DNA of 64,000 nucleotides from Stutzerimonas stutzeri (GTDB lineage Bacteria; Pseudomonadota; Gammaproteobacteria; Pseudomonadales; Pseudomonadaceae), in assembly GCF_024448985.1 (NCBI RefSeq), contig NZ_JAMOII010000013.1, positions 1-64,000 of the forward strand. The letters run 5' to 3'. Each line of letters begins with the position of its first letter. Position 1 is the stretch's first letter. The notes under the pieces are model-generated. The model saw only the letters and a program-made list of their open reading frames with translations. It was not told where the DNA came from and did not search any database. The translations under genes and the position numbers were made by a program. Positions 37,748 to 47,694 of the stretch are shown in pieces.

Positions 37748-38260
37748 ATGCGCATACTCAAGATCGAACCGTTGACCAAGGAAGCCTTCGCCCCTTTCGG
37801 TGATGTGATCGAAACCGAAGGCAGCGACTACTTCATGATCAACAACGGTTCCACCCGCCGCTATCACAAGCTGGCGTCGGTAGAGACCGCGCAGCCGGAA
37901 GATCAGGCCATCATCAGCATCTTCGCCGCCGATGCGTTGGAGATGCCGCTGGCCATTCGCATGCTCGAACGACATCCGCTGGGCAGCCAGGCGTTCATTC
38001 CGCTGCTCGGCAACCCCTTTCTGGTCGTGGTCGCGCCACTTGGCGATGCACCTGTACCGGGACACGTCCGCGCCTTCCGTAGCAACGGCAGGCAGGGCGT
38101 CAATTACCACCGCGGCGTCTGGCACCACCCGGTGCTGACGATCGAAAAGCGGGATGAATTCCTGGTGGTCGATCGCAGCGGTTCTGGCAACAACTGCGAC
38201 GAGCATTTTTTTACTGAGGATGAGCTGGTTCTCCTCGACCCCCACCGGGACTCCGAGTAA
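37748..38260 (+). CDS. allA: Ureidoglycolate lyase
   Basis: The 170-residue cupin-like protein matches AllA: LTKEAFAPFGDVIE at the start, a DQAIISIF segment, ERHPLGSQAFIPL, and NYHRGVWHHPVL with the likely metal/catalytic histidines. It splits ureidoglycolate to glyoxylate and urea. The ATG at 37748 gives the normal length. It is followed by puuD after 150 bases. Confidence 0.92.
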   Translation: MRILKIEPLTKEAFAPFGDVIETEGSDYFMINNGSTRRYHKLASVETAQPEDQAIISIFAADALEMPLAIRMLERHPLGSQAFIPLLGNPFLVVVAPLGDAPVPGHVRAFRSNGRQGVNYHRGVWHHPVLTIEKRDEFLVVDRSGSGNNCDEHFFTEDELVLLDPHRDSE

Positions 38261-38410
38261 GCGTCCGATTGTTACCGAGGGCCATCCCGGCGCGGCTGAC
38301 GTGCACAGCCGACACCGGACATGCGTTTTCAGAACAAACGAGACACCTGCGACGAGTCGAATAAGAAGAAACATCGGTTGGTACGCCAGCCGTGCAAAGA
38401 GGTAATTATC

Positions 38411-39664
38411 GTGGAAGCACATCTGACCGAATGGCTGAACCTGAGTATTCGCTGGATTCACATGATCGTCGGCATCGCCTGGATCGGTGCATCGTTCTAC
38501 TTCGTCTGGCTGGAAAACAACCTTAACCGTGCCAACCCGCGAGATGGCCTGTCCGGCGATCTTTGGGCGATCCACGGCGGTGGTATTTACCACCTGGAAA
38601 AATACAAACTCGCGCCTCCGCAAATGCCGGAGAATCTGCACTGGTTCAAGTGGGAGGCCTATACCACCTGGCTGTCGGGCGTCGCCCTGCTGATGGTGGT
38701 CTACTACCTCAACCCCAGTTTGTACCTGGTCCTGCCTGGCAGCGGCATGTCCCCTGCTACAGCGGTGGCCATCGGCTTCGGCTCGCTGATCGTCGGCTGG
38801 TTCATCTATGACCTGCTTTGCGACTCGCCGCTGGGCAAGAAGCCAGCGCTGCTCGGCCTCGTCCTGTTCGTTCTGGTGATCGCCGCGTGCTGGGGCTACT
38901 CGCAGATCTTCAGCGGTCGCGCTGCCTACATCCATACCGGTGCACTGATCGGCACCATCATGGTCGGCAACGTGTTCCGCATCATCATGCCGGCCCAGCG
39001 CGCGCTGGTCGCCGCCATCGAGCAGAACCGCACGCCCGACCCGCTGCTGCCGGCCAAAGGCCTGCTGCGCTCGCGTCACAACAACTACTTCACCCTGCCG
39101 GTGCTGTTCATTATGATCAGCAACCACTTCCCGAGCACCTACGGCAGCCAGTACAACTGGTTGATCCTGGCTGCACTCGGCGCGTTGTCGGTACTGGCTC
39201 GCCATTACTTCAACACCCGCCACGACAGCAACCGCTTCGCCTGGGCACTACCTGCTGCGGCAGTCGGCATGATTTGCCTGGCCTTCGTGCTGTCGCCGAA
39301 TCGTCAACCCGCTGCACCCAACCTGGCCGCCACCTCCCCGGAGCAAGCGAGCATGTCGGCGCAACAGAGCGGTACTGCCGAGGCCGAGACCGTGGCCGGC
39401 AACAGCGAGTTCGCCAAGGTCAAGCAGGTAATCGACGAACGCTGCACCGTTTGCCACGCAGCCCAGCCGAGCAGCCCGCTATTCAGCGCGCCACCCGCCG
39501 GGGTCATGTTCGACACGCCCGAGCAGATCAAACTGCAGGCTGCGAAGATTCATGCGCAGACCGTCGCCAGCCAGATCATGCCGCTGGGTAACATGACCAA
39601 CATGACCCAGGAAGAGCGCGACCTGCTCGGCGCCTGGATCGACAAGGGCGCGTCGATCAACTGA
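38411..39664 (+). CDS. puuD: Membrane urate hydroxylase PuuD with C-terminal cytochrome c domain
   Basis: The 417-residue protein has about eight transmembrane helices of the urate-oxidase N-terminal type (IRWIHMIVGIAWIGASFYFVWLE; RSRHNNYFTLPVLFIM; ISNHFPSTYGSQYNW). A Pro/Ala-rich linker and a C-terminal cytochrome c domain with CTVCH (345-349) follow. Such proteins replace soluble uricase: urate becomes 5-hydroxyisourate and electrons leave by the haem domain to the respiratory chain instead of to O2 as H2O2. I chose GTG 38411 with GAGG upstream. A terminator follows directly. Confidence 0.92.
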   Translation: MEAHLTEWLNLSIRWIHMIVGIAWIGASFYFVWLENNLNRANPRDGLSGDLWAIHGGGIYHLEKYKLAPPQMPENLHWFKWEAYTTWLSGVALLMVVYYLNPSLYLVLPGSGMSPATAVAIGFGSLIVGWFIYDLLCDSPLGKKPALLGLVLFVLVIAACWGYSQIFSGRAAYIHTGALIGTIMVGNVFRIIMPAQRALVAAIEQNRTPDPLLPAKGLLRSRHNNYFTLPVLFIMISNHFPSTYGSQYNWLILAALGALSVLARHYFNTRHDSNRFAWALPAAAVGMICLAFVLSPNRQPAAPNLAATSPEQASMSAQQSGTAEAETVAGNSEFAKVKQVIDERCTVCHAAQPSSPLFSAPPAGVMFDTPEQIKLQAAKIHAQTVASQIMPLGNMTNMTQEERDLLGAWIDKGASIN

Positions 39665-39677
39665 TCGTGTCCGCAAG

Positions 39678-39703
39678 CCGCGCTTTCGAGCGCGGTTTTT
39701 TTT
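39678..39703 (+). terminator. Rho-independent terminator of puuD
   Basis: A 7-bp stem CCGCGCT / AGCGCGG with a TTCG loop is followed by eight T residues, 13 bases after the puuD stop. Confidence 0.93.
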
Positions 39704-39834
39704 GTTCCCAGCCCTTCACTCACGAATAGCCGTAACAGGGTTCTGCCCTGCCAGAATCACAGCTCGAAAATCGGCCTCGCACGTTCAGCGGGGCCACGCG
39801 ACATCCAATAACAAAAGCGTCCGAGGTGTTTTGC

Positions 39835-41184
39835 ATGAACGATGTAACCCAGCGGGAAACCGCGCCCGTTACAGAAAAGCAGCTGCCTTTGCTGCAGATG
39901 CTGCTGGTGAGTTTTCAGCACGTACTGCTGATGTATGGCGGGGCCGTCGCCGTGCCCCTGATTGTCGGCCAGGCAGCCGGTCTCTCTCGTGAGGAGATCG
40001 CTTTCCTGATCAATGCCGATCTGCTGGTGGCGGGCATTGCCACGATCGTTCAATCCATGGGGATCGGTCCGGTCGGCATTCGCATGCCGGTAATGATGGG
40101 CGCCAGCTTCGCTGCGGTCAGCAGCATGGTTGTCATGGCCGGCATGCCTGGCGTAGGAATGACAGGTATCTTCGGCGCCACCATCGCTGCCGGCTTCTTC
40201 GGACTGCTGATCGCGCCTTTCGTCTCCAAGATTGTCCGCCTGTTTCCGCCGCTGGTGACCGGTACGGTGATCACCGCCATTGGCCTATCGCTATTCCCCG
40301 TGGCGGTGAACTGGGCCGGCGGCGGCAGCACCACTGGCCAATTCGGCGCCCTGCCCTACCTCGGCGTAGCAGCTGCGGTGCTGACCGTGATTCTTCTGAT
40401 CAATCAGTTTATGCGTGGCTTCTGGGTCAACGTCTCGGTACTGGTGGGCATGGCGCTGGGTTACGTGCTGGCGGCCAGCCTGGGGATGGTCGATTTGTCG
40501 GGCATCAGCTCGGCGCCGGCGTTCCAAGTGGTCACGCCGAATCACTTCGGCGCGCCGCAATTCCTCCTCGCGCCGATTCTGTCTATGTGTCTGGTGGTGG
40601 TGATTATCTTCGTCGAGTCAGCCGGCATGTTCCTCGCGCTAGGCAAGATCACGGGACAGGACGTCGACCCCAAGCAGCTGCGCCGCGGTCTGCTGTGTGA
40701 TGCCGGAGCAACTTTCTTTGCCGGCTTCATGAACACCTTCACGCATTCGTCCTTCGCGCAGAACATCGGTCTGGTGCAGATGACCGGCGTGCGTAGCCGC
40801 TACGTGACTGCGGTTGCGGGACTCTTCCTCATCAGCCTGAGCCTGCTGCCAAAGGCCGCGTTCATGGTAGCCTCGATTCCCGCAGCGGTATTGGGCGGTG
40901 CAGGCATCGCCATGTTCGGCATGGTCGCAGCCACGGGCATCAAGATCCTGCAGGAAGCCGATATCGGTGACCATCGCAACCAGCTATTGGTCGCGGTGAG
41001 CATCGGTCTAGGCATGGTGCCGGTGGTTCGCCCCGAATTCTTCGCGCATCTGCCGCATTGGATGGAGCCCATCACCCACAGCGGAATCGCCGTAGCCACC
41101 ATCAGCGCTGTGACGCTGAATCTGCTGTTCAATGTACTCGGCGGGCCGGAGCGCAATGCGCTGACCGGTGCGACTCAACACTGA
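39835..41184 (+). CDS. NCS2-family urate/xanthine permease (UacT-like)
   Basis: The 449-residue, ~14-helix protein has NCS2 hallmarks: QHVLLMYGGAVAVPLIVG, the conserved VESAGMFLALG region, NTFTHSSFAQNIGLVQMTGVRSRY (the family signature) and GMVAATGIKILQ. The short N-terminus and the FAQNIG/TGVRSRY form resemble the urate and xanthine transporters (UacT/XanQ group). Next to puuD, urate is the most plausible substrate. The ATG at 39835 has GAGG eight bases upstream. Confidence 0.88.
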   Translation: MNDVTQRETAPVTEKQLPLLQMLLVSFQHVLLMYGGAVAVPLIVGQAAGLSREEIAFLINADLLVAGIATIVQSMGIGPVGIRMPVMMGASFAAVSSMVVMAGMPGVGMTGIFGATIAAGFFGLLIAPFVSKIVRLFPPLVTGTVITAIGLSLFPVAVNWAGGGSTTGQFGALPYLGVAAAVLTVILLINQFMRGFWVNVSVLVGMALGYVLAASLGMVDLSGISSAPAFQVVTPNHFGAPQFLLAPILSMCLVVVIIFVESAGMFLALGKITGQDVDPKQLRRGLLCDAGATFFAGFMNTFTHSSFAQNIGLVQMTGVRSRYVTAVAGLFLISLSLLPKAAFMVASIPAAVLGGAGIAMFGMVAATGIKILQEADIGDHRNQLLVAVSIGLGMVPVVRPEFFAHLPHWMEPITHSGIAVATISAVTLNLLFNVLGGPERNALTGATQH

Positions 41185-41195
41185 TCGATAGTGAG

Positions 41196-41219
41196 GGCGC
41201 CGCGACGGAACGCGGCGCC
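41196..41219 (+). terminator. Strong hairpin after the UacT-like gene
   Basis: A perfect 9-bp GC-rich stem GGCGCCGCG / CGCGGCGCC with a 6-base loop lies 12 bases past the stop. No T-tract follows, so it may act mainly in mRNA 3'-end stabilisation or Rho-linked termination. Confidence 0.6.
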
Positions 41220-41359
41220 ATACCTATTTCGCGTCTCCTCAACCATCAACGAAACCTCGCCGCCGACTGCCACCCTGCCGGACACCACGCCACGCGCTAA
41301 ACCCGGCCGCACTAGCCACCCATACGGCATCAGTCACGTTCCAGATCGCGCTCGTCGCA

Positions 41360-41391
41360 ATTGTGCACAATAGTTAAATTAATTGTTTAAC
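41360..41391. promoter_or_regulatory. TTGTNNACAA operator plus a second AT-rich dyad upstream of the second NCS2 permease
   Basis: ATTGTGCACAAT (41360-41371) is identical to the gntR-promoter palindrome. It is immediately followed by the dyad GTTAAA-N7-TTTAAC (41373-41391). A possible promoter TTTAAC (41386-41391) / TATAGT (41410-41415) has an 18-base spacer. The remaining bases of the 41185-41502 gap show no gene. Confidence 0.65.
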
Positions 41392-41502
41392 CTAATGTTC
41401 ACAGGTTGCTATAGTCAACTCATCCTGACCGCCGAAACAACTTTTCTGCGACCAGCGATCGGGGTCCGTGCAACCCCAAAGCCCATGACCGAACAATAAC
41501 TA

Positions 41503-43017
41503 ATGGCAGGCTTGACCATGACCGCAACCGAATCCAGGAGCGGTGACGCTCCCAACCAGGACCTGATCTATCAACTCGAGGATCGCCCGGGTCCGCTTCC
41601 CGCCACCTTCGCCGCCGTCCAGCACGTGCTGGCCAGTTTCGTTGGCGTCATCACTCCAACCCTGATCATCGGCAGCGTGCTTGGCCTGGGCGAGTACGTG
41701 CCCTATCTGGTGAGCATGGCGCTGTTCGTGTCCGGCCTCGGCACCTTCATTCAAGCCAAACGAATTGGCCCAGTCGGCGCTGGCATGCTCTGCCTGCAAG
41801 GCACCAGTTTCGGCTTTCTCAGCGTGATCCTAGCGGCGGGCTTCATCGTCAAGGGTCGCGGTGGCAGCCCGGAAGAAATCCTGGCCACTCTGTTCGGTGT
41901 CGGTTTCTGCGCAGCATTCGTCGAAATCGCCGTCAGTCAATGCATAAATCGACTGCGCAGAATCATCACGCCGGTGGTTACCGGCACCATCATTAGTCTG
42001 ATGGGTCTGTCGCTGATTAAAGTTTCGATGACCGATATTGCTGGGGGGTACGGGGCTGAAAATCCCGGTGCGCTACCGAATCTGATGCTGGCCGGGCTGG
42101 TACTCGGCACCATCATCTTGCTGAACCGTTTTGGTTTCCCCCTGCTGCGGCTATCGGCAGTGATCGTGGCACTGGCCGTCGGTTACTTTGCCGCCTGGAT
42201 GATGGGCATGGTTGATTTTTCCAGCCTCGCCACGCTTCCAGCGGTCAGCGTGCCGCAGCCGTTTAGGTTCGGCTTCGCCTTCGACTGGATGGCGTTCATC
42301 CCAATCGCGGTCATCTTTTTGATCACCCCACTGGAGACGGCCGGCGACCTGACCGCCAACTCGATGATTTCGCGCCAGCCGGTCAAGGGCCCGCTCTATT
42401 TGAAGCGAATCAAGGGCGGCATTCTCGGTGACGGCTGCAGCTCGCTGTTGGCCGCCACCTTCAACAGCTTGCCGATGACCACATTCAGCCAGAACAACGG
42501 CGTGATTCAGCTGACCGGCGTTGCCAGCCGCCATGTAGGGCTGTACATCGCTGGCATCCTGATTCTGCTGGCATTGTTTCCTGCGGTTGGTGGCGTGCTG
42601 CAGTTGATGCCCAAGCCGGTACTCGGTGGCGCCACGCTGATCATGTTCGGTACCGTCGCCATCGCTGGGATCAAGATCCTTGCCGAAGCGGGCCTGAACC
42701 GTCGCAACATGCTCATCGTCGCCGTCTCACTGGGTCTCGGACTGGGCGTCGCCGCAGTGCCGGATGTGCTGAGCAACTTGCCTGATGTGTTGAAGAATAT
42801 CTTCGGCTCGCCGATCACCATCGGTGCCTTCAGCGCAATCCTGCTCAATTTCTTCCTGCCCCGCGAACCGGAAGAAATGGACGACTATGACCCCGACAAC
42901 CTGATCGAGGATTCGGTTGGCACCAATACCTTGGCAGTCAACATCCCGGATTACTCCAAGGACACAAAGAAGGCCACCAGCAACGATACCTCAGCGCACC
43001 TGACACCAACGGGCTGA
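41503..43017 (+). CDS. NCS2-family xanthine permease (XanP-like)
   Basis: The 504-residue protein has 14 likely helices with AVQHVLASFVGVITPTLIIG, LETAGDLTANSMIS and the family signature TFSQNNGVIQLTGVASRHVG. It also has an acidic C-terminal tail of ~50 residues (EEMDDYDPDN onward). The longer N- and C-termini and TGVASRHVG resemble the XanP-type subgroup. Xanthine or a related oxopurine is the likely substrate. Two ATGs (41503, 41518) are possible; neither has a strong ribosome-binding site. The operator upstream suggests control by the GntR regulator. Confidence 0.87.
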   Translation: MAGLTMTATESRSGDAPNQDLIYQLEDRPGPLPATFAAVQHVLASFVGVITPTLIIGSVLGLGEYVPYLVSMALFVSGLGTFIQAKRIGPVGAGMLCLQGTSFGFLSVILAAGFIVKGRGGSPEEILATLFGVGFCAAFVEIAVSQCINRLRRIITPVVTGTIISLMGLSLIKVSMTDIAGGYGAENPGALPNLMLAGLVLGTIILLNRFGFPLLRLSAVIVALAVGYFAAWMMGMVDFSSLATLPAVSVPQPFRFGFAFDWMAFIPIAVIFLITPLETAGDLTANSMISRQPVKGPLYLKRIKGGILGDGCSSLLAATFNSLPMTTFSQNNGVIQLTGVASRHVGLYIAGILILLALFPAVGGVLQLMPKPVLGGATLIMFGTVAIAGIKILAEAGLNRRNMLIVAVSLGLGLGVAAVPDVLSNLPDVLKNIFGSPITIGAFSAILLNFFLPREPEEMDDYDPDNLIEDSVGTNTLAVNIPDYSKDTKKATSNDTSAHLTPTG

Positions 43018-43091
43018 TCACCCTTGCGCCAGGGCACAACAGTGCCCTGGCAGCACTGCATTCACAACAACAAAACCAAAGGGCACTCCGC

Positions 43092-43895
43092 ATGAACTTC
43101 AAACTCGCTCCTCTTTCGCTGGCGCTGGCCGGCAGCCTGCTTGCCGCTCCGGCCTTCGCCGAGATGCATTGGCAGAACAACAGCCTGACGTACCTGTACG
43201 GCAAGGATTTCAAGGTCAACCCACCGATCCAGCAGACGATCACGTTCGAGCATGCCAGCGGCTGGAGTTGGGGCGACATGTTCCTGTTCGTCGACAACAT
43301 CTGGTACAACGGCGTCAGTGGCGGTGATGGACATACCTACTACGGCGAATTCAGCCCACGCCTATCGCTGGGCAAGATGACCGGTCAGGATATGTCCTTC
43401 GGCCCGATCAAGGACGTTCTGATTGCCGCTACCTACGAGCGCGGCGAGGACCGCAACCGTAACTACCTGCTCGGGCCGGCCGTCGACCTGTCTGTTCCTG
43501 GTTTCGATCGTTTCAATGTCAATGTCTATTACCGCAAGCCCGACGGCATTACCGGCAACCCCGGCGGCCAGTGGCAGATCACCCCGACTTGGGCGATGAC
43601 CATTCCGGTCGGTAAGTCCGATATCCTGTTTGACGGCTACATCGACTGGGTAGTCAACGATGCCGGCTCCGAGAGCCGCGGCGATTTCGTCTCGAAACAC
43701 CTGCACATCAACCCGCAGATCAAATACGACCTGGGCAAGGCGATGGACGGTGAACCCGGCAAGCTCTACGTGGGTATCGAGTACGACTACTGGGCCAACA
43801 AATACGGCATCGAGGACGGCGGGCCTCTGAGCGAGAACGTCGTCGGCCCAACCGACCAAAACACCTTCAGCCTGCTGGTGAAGGCGCACTTCTGA
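43092..43895 (+). CDS. Tsx-like outer-membrane nucleoside/nucleobase porin
   Basis: The 267-residue precursor has a signal peptide ending APAFAE. The mature protein is a beta-barrel with alternating aromatic strands, many Trp/Tyr residues (NSLTYLYGKDF; WGDMFLFVDNIWYNG) and the C-terminal aromatic signature KAHF expected for outer-membrane proteins. It resembles Tsx-family nucleoside channels (DUF5020-like). It follows the XanP-like permease by 74 bases and is probably cotranscribed, so it would supply purines or nucleosides to the periplasm. Confidence 0.82.
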   Translation: MNFKLAPLSLALAGSLLAAPAFAEMHWQNNSLTYLYGKDFKVNPPIQQTITFEHASGWSWGDMFLFVDNIWYNGVSGGDGHTYYGEFSPRLSLGKMTGQDMSFGPIKDVLIAATYERGEDRNRNYLLGPAVDLSVPGFDRFNVNVYYRKPDGITGNPGGQWQITPTWAMTIPVGKSDILFDGYIDWVVNDAGSESRGDFVSKHLHINPQIKYDLGKAMDGEPGKLYVGIEYDYWANKYGIEDGGPLSENVVGPTDQNTFSLLVKAHF

Positions 43896-43912
43896 TCGCC
43901 TGCTGTTACGTA

Positions 43913-43941
43913 GGATGGGGTGATGGGTTATCACCCCATCC
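43913..43941. repeat. Perfect 11-bp hairpin after the porin gene (REP-like word)
   Basis: GGATGGGGTGA and TCACCCCATCC enclose a 7-base loop. The surrounding GTAGGATGGG word recurs near 55905, so it is probably a REP-like sequence as well as a 3' hairpin. Confidence 0.65.
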
Positions 43942-43959
43942 CTCAAACAGCTAACGAAC

Positions 43960-44001
43960 GAAACCCCGCGAATCCAGACTGGAACGCGGGGTTTCGTTTT
44001 T
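43960..44001 (+). terminator. Rho-independent terminator after the porin gene
   Basis: An 11-bp stem GAAACCCCGCG / CGCGGGGTTTC with a 14-base loop is followed by GTTTTT. Confidence 0.9.
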
Positions 44002-44095
44002 ACGAGTACTTTTATTTCTGATCGGAGCTAGCTGTGCCCTGCTTGCCCCTTTCATGATTGAAGGACGCCGGTTTTCACCGGCGCCCTTTCGCTCA

Positions 44096-46027
44096 TCACA
44101 ACTTGAAGCTTCCCATCTGCCGGCTCAGGTCGTCCGCCAGGCGACTCAACGCGTGGCAGTCCTCGCGGCAGCCCTGTACATCACTGGCGGTCGCTTGGGC
44201 GAGGTCGGCGATGCCCTGGACGTTGCGAGTGATTTCTTCGGTCACGCTGCTCTGCTCTTCGGTCGCTGCCGCCACTTGGGCATTCATGTCGCTGATCGCT
44301 TCCACCTGCTCGGTGATCGCGTTCAATGATTGACCGGTACGCTGGCTGGCCTGCACACCGGTGCCGGTGGCTGCTTGCCCGGCATGCATCGAGCTGACAG
44401 CATTGTCCGCACCGCTCTTGAGACCCTGAATCATCTGCTGGATCTCATCGGTCGATGCCTGGGTGCGGCTGGCCAGCGTACGCACCTCATCGGCGACAAC
44501 CGCAAAACCGCGCCCCATCTCTCCGGCACGTGCCGCTTCGATGGCGGCGTTAAGCGCCAGCAGATTAGTCTGCTCCGAAATGCTGCGGATCACCGCCAAC
44601 ACTTTGTCGATGGATGCAACCTGCTGAGCAAGGTCGGTCACCGATTCAGCGGCACGACCGATCTCACCGGACATTTTTTCAACGTGCGCGATGGACTCAC
44701 CGACTACGCTGCCCGCTAGCAGCGCTTCGTCACGCGCACCCTGCGACGCCTGTGCCGCACTACTGGCGTTACGAGCGATCTCCTGCACCGTCAGGCCCAT
44801 TTCGTTGACGGCCGTGGCGACCATGTCGGTCATCTCGTTCTGGCGCTCGGCACGGGTTGCGGTGTTGTCGACCACTTCCGCCACCTGCCCCACCGCGGTA
44901 CGCAACTGCTGGCTGGTACTCAGCACGTCGCCGATGAGGCCGCGCAGACTGCCAATGAAACGGTTGAAACCACGTGCCAGATCACCCAGCTCATCGGCAC
45001 GGCTCTCGTCCAGCCGACGGGTCAGGTCGCCGCCACCGCCACCGATTTCCACCAGCGCCGAGGTCACCTGACGGATAGGCCGAACCAGCCCGCGTGCCAG
45101 CAGCACCACCAGCCCTAGGAAGAAGAGCGCGATACACGCGGCGATCAGGCTGATGGTCCACAGCGTGCGTCGCGCTTCACCGAAGATCTCCGCCTCGGGA
45201 ACCTCGCTTACCAATAACCAGCCCAAGCCTTCGATCGGTTGAGCCACTGCAAGGATGACCTCGCCGTCACGCTCGAAACGTATCGCCTTGTTGCCGCCAG
45301 CAAGCAGTTCCTGGGCCGCTTGCGCACTGGTCAAGGTGCGAAGCTCGGTACGATCATTGTGCTCGGTAGCCGGATGGACCTTGACCCGGCCATCGCTGCC
45401 GACCAGATAGACATTCCCACGCTCGCCGAAACGGAAATTGCTGATCAGCTCGGACATGCTTTTCAGGCTGTACCCTAGCCCCGCCACGCCGAGCGTCTTG
45501 CCGCCGGAACTGATGCGTTGATTGATGAACAGCGTTGGCTGGCGTGAGGCCTTGTCGATGTCGATCTCGATGCGCTGTTCGATATTGCCGTCGATCAGGC
45601 TGTAGAACCAACTGTCGGCAGCAGCACCGCGGTTGAGCGTACGCGACAGGCCCGTCTCGGAGTAGTAGTTGCCGCTCTCCAGCACCACGACCGAGGTCGT
45701 CAGCGCATTCTGCTGCATCTTCACGCCGTCGAGGTAGCGACTGATCGCGGCCGCCCGGTCCGCACTCTCGCCATCGCGCAACCACTCCTGCACGAAGGTA
45801 TTACCGGCGATGCCGCCCGTCGCGGTGATAGGCTCCGCCAGGGTGCGTTGGATATCGTTACGGATCGCGGTGACGTTGGCTGGCAGCGCTTCTCCGATCA
45901 GATAGCGTTCTGCCAGACGGTTGACCGCCGAAGAATAAACGGCGATTACGATCAGAATGCTTGTGAGCAGGGCCGCCCCCATACTTATGATCAACTGCCA
46001 CTGAATACTGCGTCGCATGAAAGACAT
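44096..46027 (-). CDS. Methyl-accepting chemotaxis protein with periplasmic dCache sensor
   Basis: The 643-residue receptor has TM1 (~11-31), a ~250-residue periplasmic dCache domain, TM2 (~290-312), a HAMP domain and a cytoplasmic signalling domain with the hairpin tip [19 protein letters not shown]. The sensor has DSWFY (138-142), EIDID (154-158), FINQR (167-171) and GVAGLGYSL (180-188). These match the equivalent parts of the sensor in the divergent cyclase gene. There is no CheR-tethering pentapeptide; the C-terminus ends SFKL. Position at the end of the purine block suggests a purine ligand, like P. putida McpH, but this is inference. Confidence 0.9.
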   Translation of the reverse strand: MSFMRRSIQWQLIISMGAALLTSILIVIAVYSSAVNRLAERYLIGEALPANVTAIRNDIQRTLAEPITATGGIAGNTFVQEWLRDGESADRAAAISRYLDGVKMQQNALTTSVVVLESGNYYSETGLSRTLNRGAAADSWFYSLIDGNIEQRIEIDIDKASRQPTLFINQRISSGGKTLGVAGLGYSLKSMSELISNFRFGERGNVYLVGSDGRVKVHPATEHNDRTELRTLTSAQAAQELLAGGNKAIRFERDGEVILAVAQPIEGLGWLLVSEVPEAEIFGEARRTLWTISLIAACIALFFLGLVVLLARGLVRPIRQVTSALVEIGGGGGDLTRRLDESRADELGDLARGFNRFIGSLRGLIGDVLSTSQQLRTAVGQVAEVVDNTATRAERQNEMTDMVATAVNEMGLTVQEIARNASSAAQASQGARDEALLAGSVVGESIAHVEKMSGEIGRAAESVTDLAQQVASIDKVLAVIRSISEQTNLLALNAAIEAARAGEMGRGFAVVADEVRTLASRTQASTDEIQQMIQGLKSGADNAVSSMHAGQAATGTGVQASQRTGQSLNAITEQVEAISDMNAQVAAATEEQSSVTEEITRNVQGIADLAQATASDVQGCREDCHALSRLADDLSRQMGSFKL

Positions 46028-46216
46028 GGAGGTATCTCGCTTTGTTTTTTCTTAACGTACACATTTAATTGCTGAAATGTATACGAAATATTAGCTTCTA
46101 GAGCTTAAATGGCTATCGGCCATGTTTTCGATGCCTTTAGATACCGTCCGGCGGCTCGGCAATTGCGCTCGGGCTAAGCGCCTCGCCAGCATTAGTCGGG
46201 CTCACAAGGGGAATGG

Positions 46217-47677
46217 ATGTATCAACCGAATCTGAAGCAGACCACGCTGCTGACGTTGCTTGCCTTCATCATCGGGCTAGGCTTCTTGATCGCGACCATC
46301 GCCAATTACTTCGCGTCACGTGACACCATCCGCCACAGCATCATCGGCACCGAGCTTCCCTTGACGGCAGACGTGATCTCCCTGGAGCTGCAAAAGGAGC
46401 TGGTCAAGCTGGTTCAGGTCTCTTCCGCCATGGCCGACGATCCGTTACTGCTCGACTGGGTGGATCAGGGTGAGCGCAACACGAAGCTGATCACTCGCTA
46501 CCTTCAAGCCATCAAGAAGCGTTACGACACTTCAAACGCCTTCTTCGCCTCTGATCGCTCGCAGATCTACTACACCGATGATGCACACCAGCCCATGCGG
46601 CCCGATGAGCCGGCGCACCACTGGTTCTACCGTTTCGAAGGTGCCGGGACGCCTTGGGAAGTCGTCGTGGATGTCCGGCGTCTGACCTTGTTTCTCAATC
46701 ATCGAATGACAGCAAGTGATGGCTCGTTCCTCGGTGTGGCCGGGGTTGGTATGAGCCTGGATCGCATGCGTCATTTAATGGATACCTATCAACGGCGCTA
46801 TCAGCGCACTATCTACTTCGTCGATAGCCAGCAGAACGTCGTCGTAACCGGTAGCGAAGCCGGCTCGGAAGATATTCCGCGCGGTGCTCATCTGGGCGAT
46901 ATCCCTGCGCTGCACGGCCTCAAGCAGCAATTGCGCGAACTGCGTACCGGTTCGTTCCTCTACCGGAACGACGGCGAGCAGCATTTCATCAACATCCGCT
47001 ACATCCCTGAATTGAACTGGTATCTGATGGTGGACAAGCGCGAAAGCAACGTCATGGCGCCAGTACAGCGCACCTTATGGATCAATCTGCTGATCGGATT
47101 CAGCGTCATGGTGATAGTGCTCGGGCTGGTGGGCTCGATCAGCCGCCGCTATTTGCAACGCATCGAAGCCATGGCCATCCACGATGCGCTAACCGAGTTG
47201 CTCAACCGGCGCGGCTTCGGCCTGGTCGCCGAGCAGGCGATGCTTGAAGCAAAACGCCAGCGTAGCGACCTTTGCGTACTGATCTTGGATCTCGATCATT
47301 TCAAGACATTCAACGATACCTACGGCCACCTCGGCGGCGACTTTCTCTTGCGCAGCTTCGCCAGGCTACTGGCCCGGCAAATACGCCAGAGCGACTTGAT
47401 ATCGCGCTGGGGCGGCGAAGAGTTCGTGATCATGTTCAAAGACACCGAACTGGCCACCGCGCTGGCGCTAGCGGAGAAAATCCGTGCAGCCACCGAGGCT
47501 GCAACATTCGACTTCGAAGGCACGCCATTGCGAGTGACGGTCAGCATAGGCGCGGCCCAACTGTTACCGGGCGGTAACCTGGAGTCGCTATTGGGTGACG
47601 CCGATCGGGCCCTGTATCGGGCGAAGAACGGCGGACGCAACCAGGTCTGCAGCGCAGCGGGCACAGCCGACAGGTGA
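46217..47677 (+). CDS. Diguanylate cyclase with periplasmic dCache sensor
   Basis: The 486-residue protein has TM1 (~12-32), a periplasmic dCache domain with HHWFY (134-138), VDV (150-153), FLNHR (159-163) and GVAGVGMSL (173-181), TM2 (~288-308) and a GGDEF domain. The active site is GGEEF (399-403) and the product-inhibition site RQSD (390-393) is intact, so it should make c-di-GMP with feedback control. Its sensor aligns with that of the divergent chemoreceptor, implying a common or related ligand. The ATG at 46217 has AAGGGGA upstream. Confidence 0.92.
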   Translation: MYQPNLKQTTLLTLLAFIIGLGFLIATIANYFASRDTIRHSIIGTELPLTADVISLELQKELVKLVQVSSAMADDPLLLDWVDQGERNTKLITRYLQAIKKRYDTSNAFFASDRSQIYYTDDAHQPMRPDEPAHHWFYRFEGAGTPWEVVVDVRRLTLFLNHRMTASDGSFLGVAGVGMSLDRMRHLMDTYQRRYQRTIYFVDSQQNVVVTGSEAGSEDIPRGAHLGDIPALHGLKQQLRELRTGSFLYRNDGEQHFINIRYIPELNWYLMVDKRESNVMAPVQRTLWINLLIGFSVMVIVLGLVGSISRRYLQRIEAMAIHDALTELLNRRGFGLVAEQAMLEAKRQRSDLCVLILDLDHFKTFNDTYGHLGGDFLLRSFARLLARQIRQSDLISRWGGEEFVIMFKDTELATALALAEKIRAATEAATFDFEGTPLRVTVSIGAAQLLPGGNLESLLGDADRALYRAKNGGRNQVCSAAGTADR

Positions 47678-47694
47678 TCATCGCCACCGATGCG

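Noticed and set aside
37706-39223. 505-residue minus-strand open frame across allA and puuD
   Set aside because: It overlaps two well-supported genes, and its composition looks like a reverse-complement shadow.
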